Below are positions 43,689 to 52,768 of a stretch of 64,000 nt of DNA, one piece after another. This DNA comes from Oscillospiraceae bacterium (GTDB lineage: Bacteria; Bacillota; Clostridia; Saccharofermentanales; Saccharofermentanaceae): NCBI GenBank assembly GCA_902780785.1, contig CACZGS010000008.1:62001-126000 (forward strand). The letters are read 5' to 3'. Position 1 is the first letter of the stretch; each line of letters starts with the position of its first letter. The notes beneath the pieces were generated by a model, which ran no database searches, was not told the origin of the DNA, and worked only from the letters and a program-made list of their open reading frames with translations. Position numbers and translations under genes: made by a program.

Positions 43689-44809
43689 CAGCTGTTCTCA
43701 CCGCCTTTGTTGGCATTCTGCCAGTCTTCTATTGAGATATTCTCATAGCGCGGCGGCGTGGATTCAGCCTTTATGCCGGCAATAAATGACGGCGGAGGAG
43801 TCATGCCAAGGTGCTCGAAAGCCCTTAACGTGAGCATTCTTCCTCTGGGTGTCTTATGAAGGAAGCCGTTCTGCAATAAGAAAGGCTCATATACGTCTTC
43901 AATGGTTATAGGATCTTCGCCTGTGCATGCAGCAAGGGTCTCAAGTCCAACAGGTCCGCCCTTGAAGATGTCTGCGATCGATGTGAGCAGTCTTCTGTCT
44001 ACTGCATCAAGGCCAAGTTCATCGATATCAAGAGCCTTAAGACCGTAGTCGGATACTTCTTTGTCGATAGTCTCTTTTTCGAGATATGAGGCAAAGTCTC
44101 TCATACGCTTAAGAAGTCTAATGGCGATTCTCGGTGTACCGCGGGACCTTGAAGCGATGTTACGGAGGCCCTCTTCATTGATCGCGATACCGAGCAGGGC
44201 TGCATCACGCTTAAGGATCTCCATAAGGTCTTCTGTCTCATATAACTCAAGGCGGTGGATCATGCCGAATCGGTCTCTTAAAGGAGCCGAGAGCATACCT
44301 GCCCTGGTCGTGGCGCCTACCAAAGTAAAGTGCGGAAGATCAAGTCTTACGGACCTTGCAGCAGGTCCCTTGCCGATCATTAAGTCAAGACAGTAATCCT
44401 CCATCGCGGGATAAAGGACTTCTTCGACATTCTTATTTAATCTGTGGATCTCATCGATGAATAAGACTTCATTCTCATTGAGATTCGTAAGGAGGGCCGC
44501 GAGATCGCCTGCCTTCTCGATCGAAGGGCCTGTGGTGATATGCATTGCAACGCCCATCTCTGAAGCGATGATGCCTGCCAAAGTGGTCTTGCCGAGTCCC
44601 GGAGGGCCATATAAGAGAACGTGATCTAAAGCTTCGCCGCGCTTTCTGGCAGCATCGATAAAGATCTTGAGGTTAGTCTTTACCTTTGTCTGACCGGAAT
44701 ATTCTTCGAAGGTAACAGGCCTTAACGCCTTCTCCTCGTTATCACCCGGCTGTCTGAGCCTGCCAAGGACGCGCTCTTCCTCATTCTCATGTTCGTTAAA
44801 ATTCATCAT
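43688..44809 (-). CDS. ruvB: Holliday-junction branch-migration helicase RuvB
   Basis: A 373-residue AAA+ motor that, with RuvA, drives branch migration at Holliday junctions. Seen: [17 protein letters not shown] (Walker A), [24 protein letters not shown] (Walker B), [20 protein letters not shown] (sensor I), [18 protein letters not shown] (sensor II), and the C-terminal winged helix ending in TPRGRMLT. It has a short charged N-terminal extension. It stands 12 bases after ruvA. Confidence 0.97.
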   Translation of the reverse strand: MMNFNEHENEEERVLGRLRQPGDNEEKALRPVTFEEYSGQTKVKTNLKIFIDAARKRGEALDHVLLYGPPGLGKTTLAGIIASEMGVAMHITTGPSIEKAGDLAALLTNLNENEVLFIDEIHRLNKNVEEVLYPAMEDYCLDLMIGKGPAARSVRLDLPHFTLVGATTRAGMLSAPLRDRFGMIHRLELYETEDLMEILKRDAALLGIAINEEGLRNIASRSRGTPRIAIRLLKRMRDFASYLEKETIDKEVSDYGLKALDIDELGLDAVDRRLLTSIADIFKGGPVGLETLAACTGEDPITIEDVYEPFLLQNGFLHKTPRGRMLTLRAFEHLGMTPPPSFIAGIKAESTPPRYENISIEDWQNANKGGENS

Positions 44810-44821
44810 CAGTCTGATTCC

Positions 44822-45448
44822 TTAAGAGAACTTCTTGCCTGAAGCGATCTTCAAAGCCTTGCGGATGAGGTCTTCAAGACCTATTCCCTCTTCGTAGCCT
44901 GCAGCTACTGCTTCTGCCGCTTCCTGATCTTTATATCCTAACACAACGAGAGCTCCGACAGCATCCTGCATGACGCCAGTGTCGCCTCCTGAAGTAACAG
45001 CCATTGCAACGGGTGTGCTTGTAACTGATGCTGAACCTCCGAGCTGTGCCTTGAGCTTATCCTTAAGCTCCAATATGATCCTCTCGGCGGTCTTCTTGCC
45101 AAGGCCCTTAACGCCGGTAAGAAGCGCCACGTTATTGCTCATTACTGCTGCCGCGATCTGCTCTGCGGACAGTGAAGCGCAGATAGTATGCGCAACCTTG
45201 GGACCGATGCCGCTTACAGTGATGAGCTTTAAGAACATCTCCTTCTGGTCTCTGGAATTAAAGCCGTAAAGGGAGATATCGTCCTCCTTAACGCTCTGGT
45301 ACAGATAGACGGTTACGTTATCTCCGATCCCTCCGATCTCAGCGGATATCCCCAGAGGGCAATTGATCAGATAACCGATACCATTATTCTCTACTACGAT
45401 CTGCTGGTCATTACGTTCAGCTATAACACCTTTGATATAAGCGTACAT
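44822..45448 (-). CDS. ruvA: Holliday-junction-binding protein RuvA
   Basis: A 208-residue tetramer subunit that holds the junction and recruits RuvB. The N-terminal OB fold opens MYAYIKGVIAERN. Two helix-hairpin-helix motifs are visible, LITVSGIGPKVAHTI and LLTGVKGLGKKTAERIILELKDKL. A variable linker (about 145-160) leads to the C-terminal RuvB-binding domain (GALVVLGYKDQEAAEAV). Normal length and position. Confidence 0.96.
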   Translation of the reverse strand: MYAYIKGVIAERNDQQIVVENNGIGYLINCPLGISAEIGGIGDNVTVYLYQSVKEDDISLYGFNSRDQKEMFLKLITVSGIGPKVAHTICASLSAEQIAAAVMSNNVALLTGVKGLGKKTAERIILELKDKLKAQLGGSASVTSTPVAMAVTSGGDTGVMQDAVGALVVLGYKDQEAAEAVAAGYEEGIGLEDLIRKALKIASGKKFS

Positions 45449-45490
45449 TCAACTTCTCCTTAAGACTTATAGAACTATTCTATCAATAAA

Positions 45491-46057
45491 TCAGACAAAT
45501 CCCGCGTTACGGTTCGAGTATCCGTATCTGCCGTACTGGTAGCCTGAGACGGCCTTGCCTGCGAAAGCAGTGCCGGTATTAGCCAAAGTGATCGCAAGAG
45601 CCAACGCGTCCGCAGCATCGTCCGGCTTCGGCACTTCCTTTAGACCTAAGATAGACTTGGTCATTAATTGGACCTGCTTCTTCTCTGCCTTGCCGTAGCC
45701 TGTTATGGCGAGCTTGACCTGACCCGGTGTGAACTCGAATACTTCAACACCGGCTCTTCCGGCTTCAACGAGGACAGCGCCTCTTGCCTGTGCGGTACCG
45801 ATTACCGTCGTATGGTTATGTCCCATGAAGAGTTCCTCGATGGACATGAAATCAGGCTTATACTGCTCTAACAGGAACCTCATCTTGTCGTTGATCGCCA
45901 AAAGTCTTAATGGGAAATCAACACCGGCCTTTGTCTCTATGACGCCGTAATCGATGACTTCGAACTTGGAGCCGACCTTATCTATGATCCCGTAGCCCGT
46001 AATGGCATAACCCGGGTCGATACCGATTATTCTCTTCTTGACGGGCTCTCTGGTCAT
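45491..46057 (-). CDS. ruvC: Crossover-junction endonuclease RuvC
   Basis: A 188-residue RNase H-fold nuclease that cuts Holliday junctions. Acidic catalytic residues are visible in RIIGIDPGYAITGYG (Asp), MSIEELFMGHN (Glu) and VPKPDDAADALALAI (Asp pair), with the GRAGVEVFEFTPGQVKLAITG strand between. It is the first gene of ruvC-ruvA-ruvB-queH and has a promoter overlapped by an SOS box, so it is expected to be induced by DNA damage. Confidence 0.96.
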   Translation of the reverse strand: MTREPVKKRIIGIDPGYAITGYGIIDKVGSKFEVIDYGVIETKAGVDFPLRLLAINDKMRFLLEQYKPDFMSIEELFMGHNHTTVIGTAQARGAVLVEAGRAGVEVFEFTPGQVKLAITGYGKAEKKQVQLMTKSILGLKEVPKPDDAADALALAITLANTGTAFAGKAVSGYQYGRYGYSNRNAGFV

Positions 46058-46074
46058 AGTACTCCTGCCTTATA

Positions 46075-46088
46075 TAAACATTTGTTCG
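46075..46088 (-). promoter_or_regulatory. LexA (SOS) box upstream of ruvC
   Basis: Minus strand CGAACAAATGTTTA. It agrees at 13 of 14 positions with the Gram-positive LexA/DinR consensus CGAACRNRYGTTYC. It sits immediately downstream of the -10 box, where bound LexA would block transcription start. Confidence 0.8.
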
Positions 46089-46089
46089 T

Positions 46090-46117
46090 ATTATACAATA
46101 ACACTATTTTAAATCAA
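46090..46117 (-). promoter_or_regulatory. Promoter of ruvCAB-queH
   Basis: Minus strand TTGATT (46117-46112), 16 bp, TATAAT (46095-46090). The -35 overlaps the last codons of the gene upstream (stop at 46114). Confidence 0.65.
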
Positions 46118-47958
46118 GCGAAAAGGTCGAGCTCATAAAGATAGTAGACATCCTGAGCCACATTTCCGTTAATGTCCGTGTAATAGCAGCTCCTCGCATC
46201 TTTCAGGCGGTATCCGACATTGGAGAGGTCGTAAAAATCATTCGTTACGACATATCTCACGCGGCGCCTTGTAACCAGATCGAGCGGTTCTTTGACTGCT
46301 TTTGTATAGCTGCCCGGATAATTTACCTGATAGAAGAATCTGAAATCAGGAACAGTGTCGGTCGCGTTATAGATGCCTGAATCAAGGCACTTGAAGTTAA
46401 GTACTGTCTGGTCACCCGAATCAAGGATCTGTCTGGCGAATATGTACTGCGGATACTTTTCGCGGTCACGGAAAATGATAAGTGAGCTGTCAGACGCTGC
46501 AAATGCTGCAGTACAAAAAGCGATCGAAGCAAGGCATGCGATAAGGATCTTTCTGGGCCTTACCTTTATCCTCTTCATCGTATTTCTTATGAGCGGCACC
46601 AGTCCCGTCCAGCCTAAGACTGCAAAGCATGCAAGACCGAAGCAATAGTAGAACATAGGCTTTTCGCCGGAATAAAGGCATAAGAACGTGGTTATGAAGC
46701 TGAGAATGACGAATACGATCTCGTCTTTGTTCTTGCGCGCGAAAACAGAGATCAGTCCGACAGCGATAGATATTGCAAGGATCCTGTTTCTTCCGAGCTG
46801 GATAAACATCAGGATCAGAGCATAAGGTATCCTTCCTGCGACAGATACCGAATCGCCGCTGTAAACAAAGATGTTAAAGTAGAAATATGCTTCGTAGAGA
46901 TATGACATTGAATCCGTTATCCAGAAATAGGACAGGACAGGAAGCGTCACGGCCGCAAAGCCTGCGATGAACATGCCGCTGAGCTTGAGTACGGCAAGAC
47001 CCTTACGTGATCTTATGCACCTGTAGATTACAAATAAGATGAAGCCGATATAAAAACCTGTCAGAGTGTACTTCATCCAGAAAAGGCAACCTGAAGCAAC
47101 ACCTGCTATAAATGCTTCGCTTATCTTCGGAAGGCGTTCTTCCCTGATCATCTTAAGGCCGATATAGAGACCGAGCGTGAGCAAAGGCAGAGCATATTCT
47201 TCGGTGCTGCCGCCATAATGGAACGCGTTGACGGAATATGTCAGCATCGCAAGAGGCAGTACGGCAATAAAGCATGTGCGCTCGAGCCTTACATAAAGGG
47301 ACAATATCTTGAGAGCCAGCACGAGCCAGAAAAAGCAGAATATGACTTCAAGAATATATACGCCCAAATAGCTCTGGTGATTGAATACGGAGAAAGGAAC
47401 ATTCAGAAAATGCAGCAGCGGACCCTTATGGTCGAACAGATCTTTATATAGGATCTTGCCGGCAGCCAGCGATCTGCTGACTGTAACATAGCTGTTTACG
47501 TCATCCCAGTAATTCAGAGGATACAAAGGCGATGCCTGGCACATAAAGCTTACGTTGATCAATGACACGATCAGGAGATAGAGCAGGCCTGCCTTGCCGA
47601 TGCTGTTATCTTCGGAAGTCAGGTTCTTAGGCAAAGTCTTGATCTTCGGCAGCATGCTCAGGATGTTCAATATGAACCAGAATGCACCCGCCGTCGTAAG
47701 CAAAGTGAACCCGGCCAGCAATATCATGTTGTCGCCTGCGATCTCACCGAACGTTATGAATACATATACTGCGTAGAAGATGGAAATGACGGCAGTAAGA
47801 AGCACCGACTTGTTACTGAAATTCTCCGGAAGTCCGGGCTTGATCGTCAGCACTCCGATAAGCAGCGCGAGGAACAGGCATAAGAATACCTCCCACCCTC
47901 TGGGCGAGAAACCTGCGAAGAATAATAGGACCGATATTAAGAACAGTACTTTTCTCAT
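46114..47958 (-). CDS. GT39/ArnT-like polytopic glycosyltransferase, substrate unknown
   Basis: A 614-residue membrane protein with about 12 hydrophobic helices. Near residues 150-180 it has NYWDDVNSYVTVSRSLAAGKILYKDLFDHKGP, the GT-C signature of Asp residues in the first outer loop followed by GxxLYxDxFDxKxP. The C-terminal 100 residues form a small outer domain. This suggests a lipid-phosphate-sugar-dependent transferase acting outside the membrane on a wall polymer or protein. No sugar-synthesis genes are nearby. It begins seven bases after pdp, so it may be transcribed with it. Confidence 0.75.
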   Translation of the reverse strand: MRKVLFLISVLLFFAGFSPRGWEVFLCLFLALLIGVLTIKPGLPENFSNKSVLLTAVISIFYAVYVFITFGEIAGDNMILLAGFTLLTTAGAFWFILNILSMLPKIKTLPKNLTSEDNSIGKAGLLYLLIVSLINVSFMCQASPLYPLNYWDDVNSYVTVSRSLAAGKILYKDLFDHKGPLLHFLNVPFSVFNHQSYLGVYILEVIFCFFWLVLALKILSLYVRLERTCFIAVLPLAMLTYSVNAFHYGGSTEEYALPLLTLGLYIGLKMIREERLPKISEAFIAGVASGCLFWMKYTLTGFYIGFILFVIYRCIRSRKGLAVLKLSGMFIAGFAAVTLPVLSYFWITDSMSYLYEAYFYFNIFVYSGDSVSVAGRIPYALILMFIQLGRNRILAISIAVGLISVFARKNKDEIVFVILSFITTFLCLYSGEKPMFYYCFGLACFAVLGWTGLVPLIRNTMKRIKVRPRKILIACLASIAFCTAAFAASDSSLIIFRDREKYPQYIFARQILDSGDQTVLNFKCLDSGIYNATDTVPDFRFFYQVNYPGSYTKAVKEPLDLVTRRRVRYVVTNDFYDLSNVGYRLKDARSCYYTDINGNVAQDVYYLYELDLFA

Positions 47959-47965
47959 ATGGTAC

Positions 47966-49291
47966 TTATGTTATCACATCCAGAATGGCTGCTTTCTTCT
48001 CAGGAGGATTCGGTCCGATCTCATATGCTTCCAGAATGAGATCCATGGCGTCGAAAAGCCTCTCCTCAGGAAGCGTGCTGTTCTCGCCCTGGTAAAGGGC
48101 ACAAAGGGAATCTCCCCTCTCTACCCTGTCGCCGATCTTTACAAAGAACCCTATTCCGGCGCCGTAATCGATGCTGTCTGTCTTGGCAAGTCGTCCTGCT
48201 CCAAGAAGGACAGAAGCCTGACCTATGAGATCGGCTCTCATGCCCTGTACATAGCCTGATTCAGGCGAATTGACGTGCATGGAGTCAAAAGGCTTATCAA
48301 CATATACAGGATATCCGGAAGGGCTTAATTCGCCTCCCTGGGACTTTATAAGGGCCTTGAACTTCTCATAGCAGGAACCGTCGGATAATCTTGCGCGGAT
48401 CTCATTCCTTAAGACTTCCTCACTCATGCCGGCATCCTTGCCTGCAAGAGTTATAAGGTGGTATGCAAGCTCCGTTACGACCTCAATGACGTCTTCTTCA
48501 CCCTTTCCCGTTACGGTATCGAAAACCTCCTGCATCTCAAGTATATTGCCGCAGAACCTGCCTAACGGCTGGTCCATGTCAGTGATGACCGCAACGGTCT
48601 TACGGCCCGCGAGCTTACCGATCTTGATCATGGCTTCGGCAAGCTCTTTTGCCATCTTATAATCCTTCATGAAGGCTCCAGAACCGCATGTTACATCAAG
48701 GACAATGACCTTGGCGCCGCCTGCGATCTTCTTGCTCATGATGGATGAAGCAATAAGCGGGATCGAATCAACGGTTCCCGTAACATCTCTTAATGCATAA
48801 AGGATCTTATCTGCGGGAGCAAGGTCAGGTGTCTGGCCTGATATGACCATTCCCGTCTCTTTTACGAGTCTGGGGAAATCTTTGGAATCAACCTCTATAT
48901 TAAATCCCTTGATGGATTCAAACTTATCTACGGTACCGCCCGTAAATCCCAATCCCCTGCCGCTGAGCTTTACTGTCTCTACGCCGAAGGTGGCGATAAG
49001 AGGCAAAAGGACAGGCGTGATCTTATCTCCCACTCCGCCTGTGCTGTGCTTATCAACGGGAACGCCATCGAGATAGGACAGATCCATCTGGCTGCCGGAT
49101 GCAGCCATTTCCAATGTGAGTGTCGTCATCTCGCGCTCATCCATGCCGTTTAAGACAATGGCCATGAGAAGCGCGGATATCTGGTAATCAGGAATAGAGC
49201 CGTCAGTAACGCCCTCTACAAAAAACTTTATCTGTTCATCAGTAAGACTGTTCTTATCCCTCTTGGCGATAATAATATCCCGCATATTCAT
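47966..49291 (-). CDS. pdp: Pyrimidine-nucleoside phosphorylase
   Basis: A 441-residue phosphorylase that splits uridine and thymidine to base plus (deoxy)ribose 1-phosphate. The family block VDKHSTGGVGDKITPVLLPL is perfect. RGLGFTGGTVDKFESIKGFN, SIMSKKIAGGAKVIVLDVTCGSGAFMKD and MDQPLGRFCGN are also present. It is more like bacterial Pdp than the thymidine-only DeoA by those blocks, but the split is not certain by eye. A near-perfect GGAGGTGATC ribosome site precedes the ATG. The 110 bases upstream, shared with the divergent oxidoreductase, hold a TATAAT (minus strand, about 49332-49327) without a clear -35. Confidence 0.93.
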   Translation of the reverse strand: MNMRDIIIAKRDKNSLTDEQIKFFVEGVTDGSIPDYQISALLMAIVLNGMDEREMTTLTLEMAASGSQMDLSYLDGVPVDKHSTGGVGDKITPVLLPLIATFGVETVKLSGRGLGFTGGTVDKFESIKGFNIEVDSKDFPRLVKETGMVISGQTPDLAPADKILYALRDVTGTVDSIPLIASSIMSKKIAGGAKVIVLDVTCGSGAFMKDYKMAKELAEAMIKIGKLAGRKTVAVITDMDQPLGRFCGNILEMQEVFDTVTGKGEEDVIEVVTELAYHLITLAGKDAGMSEEVLRNEIRARLSDGSCYEKFKALIKSQGGELSPSGYPVYVDKPFDSMHVNSPESGYVQGMRADLIGQASVLLGAGRLAKTDSIDYGAGIGFFVKIGDRVERGDSLCALYQGENSTLPEERLFDAMDLILEAYEIGPNPPEKKAAILDVIT

Positions 49292-49401
49292 GGAAGATCA
49301 CCTCCGATATAATCCCTACGTGTATATTATAATCAATAATGCATAATAAATTACTTAATGTGCTAAACTAATTCAATCAAATACCTTTATGGAGGCTGTA
49401 A

Positions 49402-50541
49402 ATGGCCGGTAATTCGAACAATACATCTTTTAAGGCTCCTTTAGGAGTAGTTCTCATTGGCTGCGGCAGAGTCGCAGAGAAGCACTTAAAAGCCATTTCA
49501 AAGCTCAAGGGCTTAGAACTAAAGGCAGTAGTCGATGTAAATCCCGATTCCTGCAAGAGACTCTTAAACTCCGTCAAAGGTTTTTCGAATGTTAAGCAAT
49601 ACAGCGACTATAAGCAGGCCATAGACGAGATCAAGCCTGCCATAGTATCCGTTACGGTTCCTTCCGGTCTTCATTTCCAGATCGCGAAATATGCTATGGA
49701 GCACGGCAGCAATCTCCTTCTCGAGAAGCCCATGACGATGTCGGTATCCGAAGCACGCGAGATCTATGAGCTCGCCAGAAAGACCGGCCTTAAGATCGCA
49801 ATGGGCCATATCTACCGTTATCTGCCCATCGTAGGTCTTGTAAGACAGGACATCGCCGAAGGCAAATACGGCAAGGTCACGCACGGCACCATCTATGTCC
49901 GCTGGGGCCACGGCGAGGATTATTATCAGAGCGCTGCATGGCGCGGAACCTGGAAGAGTGACGGCGGCGCTCTCATGAACCAGACAATACACGCAATAGA
50001 TCTTCTTATGTGGCTTATGGGATCAGAGCCTGAGGAAGCTACCGCAATGATCGCGAAGCGTTTAAGGAATATCGAGGCTGAAGACCTCGGCATGGCCGTA
50101 TTAAGACTCGAGAACGGCGCCCTGGCCCAGATCGAAGGTACGACGGCTACGATCCCTTCAAAGCATACGGCAGAATTTTCCGTCTTCTGCGAGAACGGAC
50201 AGCTGTCGATGGGTCTTGATTCAGGCAAACCCCATATTTCAGTTTACGGAGTTAAGCCGAACGGCAAGACAAAGAAGCTTAACGGCTACTATATCCGTAA
50301 GCAGTTTTCCGAAGGCGGTCTTTTCTCATATAAGTGCGCGCTTAATCCTCATCTCGGAATATATAAGGATCTTTTCGATTCAATCATTGAAGATAAGGCC
50401 CCTATTGCCGACGCATATGCGGGTTTTTCCTCTGTAGATACGCTCTTGGGTATATATAAATCAGCCAAAGAAGGACGTCCTGTTAAGCTTCCTTTGGAAG
50501 AAGATTTCAATTCTGTTGATATGTCAGGTTTCTTTAATTAA
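49402..50541 (+). CDS. Gfo/Idh/MocA-family oxidoreductase
   Basis: A 379-residue NAD(P)-dependent sugar or inositol dehydrogenase-like enzyme. The N-terminal Rossmann fold has VVLIGCGRVAEKHLKAI (GxGxxA-type), LLEKPMTMSVSEAREIYELA (with the EKP motif) and a catalytic-domain GHIYRYLPIVG. DGGALMNQTIHAIDLLMWLMG contains the usual His. It is closest in style to WlbA/MviM-type dehydrogenases that act on nucleotide sugars, but no neighbouring gene supports a particular substrate. GGAGG precedes the ATG. The tRNA gene follows with its own promoter. Confidence 0.88.
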   Translation: MAGNSNNTSFKAPLGVVLIGCGRVAEKHLKAISKLKGLELKAVVDVNPDSCKRLLNSVKGFSNVKQYSDYKQAIDEIKPAIVSVTVPSGLHFQIAKYAMEHGSNLLLEKPMTMSVSEAREIYELARKTGLKIAMGHIYRYLPIVGLVRQDIAEGKYGKVTHGTIYVRWGHGEDYYQSAAWRGTWKSDGGALMNQTIHAIDLLMWLMGSEPEEATAMIAKRLRNIEAEDLGMAVLRLENGALAQIEGTTATIPSKHTAEFSVFCENGQLSMGLDSGKPHISVYGVKPNGKTKKLNGYYIRKQFSEGGLFSYKCALNPHLGIYKDLFDSIIEDKAPIADAYAGFSSVDTLLGIYKSAKEGRPVKLPLEEDFNSVDMSGFFN

Positions 50542-50549
50542 AATAACTG

Positions 50550-50578
50550 TTGACATTAAAATACCTAATGGCTATAAT
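50550..50578 (+). promoter_or_regulatory. Consensus promoter of tRNA-Lys
   Basis: TTGACA (50550-50555), 17 bp, TATAAT (50573-50578): a full match to the sigma-A consensus, with the tRNA starting 18 bases downstream. Strong promoters of this kind are typical for stable RNA genes. Confidence 0.9.
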
Positions 50579-50595
50579 AACTCACGTTGCTTGAC

Positions 50596-50671
50596 GCACC
50601 TCTAGCTCAGATGGTAGAGCAACTGACTCTTAATCAGTGGGCCCAGGGTTCGAGTCCCTGGAGGTGCACCA
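50596..50671 (+). tRNA. tRNA-Lys (anticodon CTT)
   Basis: Acceptor GCACCTC (50596-50602) pairs with GAGGTGC (50661-50667). The anticodon stem ACTGA/TCAGT encloses CTCTTAA, giving anticodon CTT for codon AAG. The T arm CAGGG-TTCGAGT-CCCTG is complete. CCA is encoded (50669-50671). All four arms fold in the standard way. Confidence 0.97.
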
Positions 50672-50679
50672 GAACGAAC

Positions 50680-50716
50680 AAAGCGCTTCGCAATTGCGGA
50701 GCGCTTTTTGTTTTCC
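50680..50716 (+). terminator. Terminator after tRNA-Lys
   Basis: AAAGCGCT and AGCGCTTT form the outer stem, with TCGC/GCGG partly pairing around AATT, then TTTTTGTTTT. It may also serve the convergent gene ending at 50758, though its minus-strand T run is weaker. Confidence 0.9.
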
Positions 50717-50757
50717 TTATATTCTATTTTCCTTGAAATGTAATAAACTAAGCTGTT

Positions 50758-51678
50758 TTAGAAAGTGTCCTCGTCATCAAGGAATTCCTTGAATGCGGCA
50801 GTTGTCTCTTCTGTAGAGAGCGTGGTAGTCGTCTTCTTGACTTCCCAGATAGGCTTAACGGGCTCTTTCTTATCTTTTTCTTCCTGAGCCTTGACCGCTG
50901 CATTGCTGGCAGCCTTGCCCAAAGCTTCTTTCGCAGTTTTTTGTGCAGCTTCCTTGGCAGCCTGGACCTTAGCTTCTCTTTCAGCGATCTCAGCAGCCTT
51001 CTTCTCGGCAGCTTCTCTTTCAGCCTTTTCCTGGGCTTCCTTAGCAGCCTTTTCTGCAGCTTCTTTTGCAGCGCGCTCAGCTTCTTCCCTGGCAGCCTTC
51101 TCAGCAGCCGCTTTTGCAGCTTTCTCTTCGGCTTCTTTTCTTGCCTTCTCTTCGGCCTCTTTTTTTGCCTTCTCTTCTGCTTCTCTGGCAGCTCTTTCCG
51201 CGGCTTCCTTCGCAGCCTTCTCCCTGGACTCTTCAAGGAGTCTCTGCTGGAGCTGGCGGCGCTCTTCACGCGCCTTATTCTTGGCTTCCTCATCAGCCTG
51301 CTGCTGGTTTGCTTCCTTCATATCCTCTTCGAGCTGCTTACGCTTCTGATCGTCAAGCTGGGCAATATGTGAAGCCTTAAGATCACCGATCGATTCAGGA
51401 GCCTGAACGTTCTTCATGATCTTCTCCATCTTAGCGCGGCTCTCTGCCTTGGAGCGCTCTTCGTCTTCTGCAACCTTAACACCAAGAGCCTGCAGTCTTG
51501 CAAGTTCCTCAGGTGAAACAGCCGCAGCCGTATGCTCGAAGACAGGTTCATAAGAAACCGTCTTGATATCAACATCGCCTACTTCAGAAATGCTGAAGTC
51601 TGATGCAGCTTCCTGGATCTTCTTAATGTCAGGAATCTCAACACCGGGCAAAATCTCGTATTTCTTCTCTTCTCTCAT
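50758..51678 (-). CDS. Long charged-helix protein of the kinase/vWA/PP2C island
   Basis: A 306-residue protein with no membrane segment. Residues 1-90 are a mixed, probably folded N-terminal part (EILPGVEIPDIKKIQ). Residues of about 95-270 are almost only Glu, Lys, Ala and Arg in i to i+4 alternation (EKAAKEAAERAAREAEEKAKK), expected to form a long single alpha-helix or coiled coil. The last 35 residues are a Thr-rich tail ending EFLDDEDTF. Thr-rich ends next to a kinase suggest a phosphorylation target, but this is inference. It follows the PP2C gene by seven bases and is the last gene of the island. No family recognised. Confidence 0.7.
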   Translation of the reverse strand: MREEKKYEILPGVEIPDIKKIQEAASDFSISEVGDVDIKTVSYEPVFEHTAAAVSPEELARLQALGVKVAEDEERSKAESRAKMEKIMKNVQAPESIGDLKASHIAQLDDQKRKQLEEDMKEANQQQADEEAKNKAREERRQLQQRLLEESREKAAKEAAERAAREAEEKAKKEAEEKARKEAEEKAAKAAAEKAAREEAERAAKEAAEKAAKEAQEKAEREAAEKKAAEIAEREAKVQAAKEAAQKTAKEALGKAASNAAVKAQEEKDKKEPVKPIWEVKKTTTTLSTEETTAAFKEFLDDEDTF

Positions 51679-51685
51679 AGATCAC

Positions 51686-52768
51686 TCACCCTTTTAACGA
51701 AAGCACTAATTCTATCGCACCAATAATGCAAAGGATAATTCCGATGGCCAGAACGATAATGGATATCTTGCTGAGCTTGGAAGGCTCCTTTGCAGTTTTT
51801 TCAGTTGTAACTTCAGCAGGCTTCGGCTCTTCTGCCTTAGCTGTCTCAGCCGGTGCCTGTTCAGTCTCAGGCACTTCGCCGCCTGCACACTTCACGATGA
51901 TCTCATGGGCATTAATAAGCTCGGGCTTGATCGCCAATGAGAGATCCTTGAATGTCTCAGAAGAAGAAGCGAACTTTGCTGCCGTCGTCTCAAGAGTATC
52001 AGGCTGGGGCGCTTTGGTGCCTTCGAAATACATGACACCGAAGCTTGCATCATCACTGGCATTGGAAGCTCCGACAATATACTGCTTAACAGTATCGAGG
52101 ATGGACTTCTCGCCTTCTTCCCTGCCGTCCTTAAATGTCTCAGCCATCTTGGCTACGACGGGCTTTACAAGGCCTGCTTCTTCGTTATATACGCTGTCCT
52201 GAACGCCGTCAGTCATGAGGGCTATGGCGTGGACATCATCAACCGTGGTCTTAAGAAGACGCATGTAATTATCTGCATGCGCTGCGGTAACAAAATATGT
52301 CTTACCGTCTTTATCGTTCTGCGGCATTGAGACAGGGCTTACACCTGAAGGAGATATCCTTACGATAAGTCCGTCACCGATATGACCGATCATCATACGT
52401 CTGTCTTTAACCGCTACAAAGAGCAAAGTGCAGGACAGCCTGTCGATCACGTCGATCGTACGCTCTTCCATAATGCCTGCGAAAGCAACACGGAGCTTTG
52501 CCATGAGATAACCTCTTACGGCCGCCTCCCTGTTTTCGCTGTATAAAGCATCGAAATGATCACATAATGTATCCGTGATAACATGAACGGCGCAGTCAGA
52601 ACCGAATCTTGCATCGGTATACTGCTTGCCGCCGGCACCGTCGGCTATGCAGACAACTGAAACACCGGTTTTGGTAACAGCAAAAGACGCGTCCTCGCAG
52701 GGAGTACCGCGGTTAACATGCTTATTACCTATGGTTGTAATCGCGCCAACTGTAATTCCGGTATACAT
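51686..52768 (-). CDS. PP2C-type phosphatase with a C-terminal membrane anchor
   Basis: A 360-residue protein. The PP2C domain (about 1-240) shows GTPCEDASFAV, VCIADGAGGKQYTDARFGSD, LLFVAVKDRRMMIGHIGDG, ALMTDGVQD and SDDASFGVMYF, so the metal-binding Asp residues are kept. A Glu/Pro/Thr-rich linker (about 290-330) leads to one C-terminal membrane helix (SIIVLAIGIILCIIGAIELVL), with the catalytic domain in the cytoplasm. It is unlike the soluble stp elsewhere in this window. The start shares one base with the vWA gene's stop. Expected to reverse the kinase of this island. Confidence 0.85.
   Translation of the reverse strand: MYTGITVGAITTIGNKHVNRGTPCEDASFAVTKTGVSVVCIADGAGGKQYTDARFGSDCAVHVITDTLCDHFDALYSENREAAVRGYLMAKLRVAFAGIMEERTIDVIDRLSCTLLFVAVKDRRMMIGHIGDGLIVRISPSGVSPVSMPQNDKDGKTYFVTAAHADNYMRLLKTTVDDVHAIALMTDGVQDSVYNEEAGLVKPVVAKMAETFKDGREEGEKSILDTVKQYIVGASNASDDASFGVMYFEGTKAPQPDTLETTAAKFASSSETFKDLSLAIKPELINAHEIIVKCAGGEVPETEQAPAETAKAEEPKPAEVTTEKTAKEPSKLSKISIIVLAIGIILCIIGAIELVLSLKG

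Noticed and set aside
50748..51293. A 181-residue open frame rich in Arg, Lys and Leu on the minus strand
   Set aside because: It is a frame-shifted shadow of the Glu/Lys/Ala helix gene (50758-51678), whose biased codons keep other frames open. It has no ribosome site or family match.
50891..51372. Two long hydrophobic open frames on the plus strand opposite the charged-helix gene
   Set aside because: Antisense of GCA/GAA/AAG-rich codons gives Ala, Ser, Leu and Phe-rich nonsense. No start signal or known membrane family.
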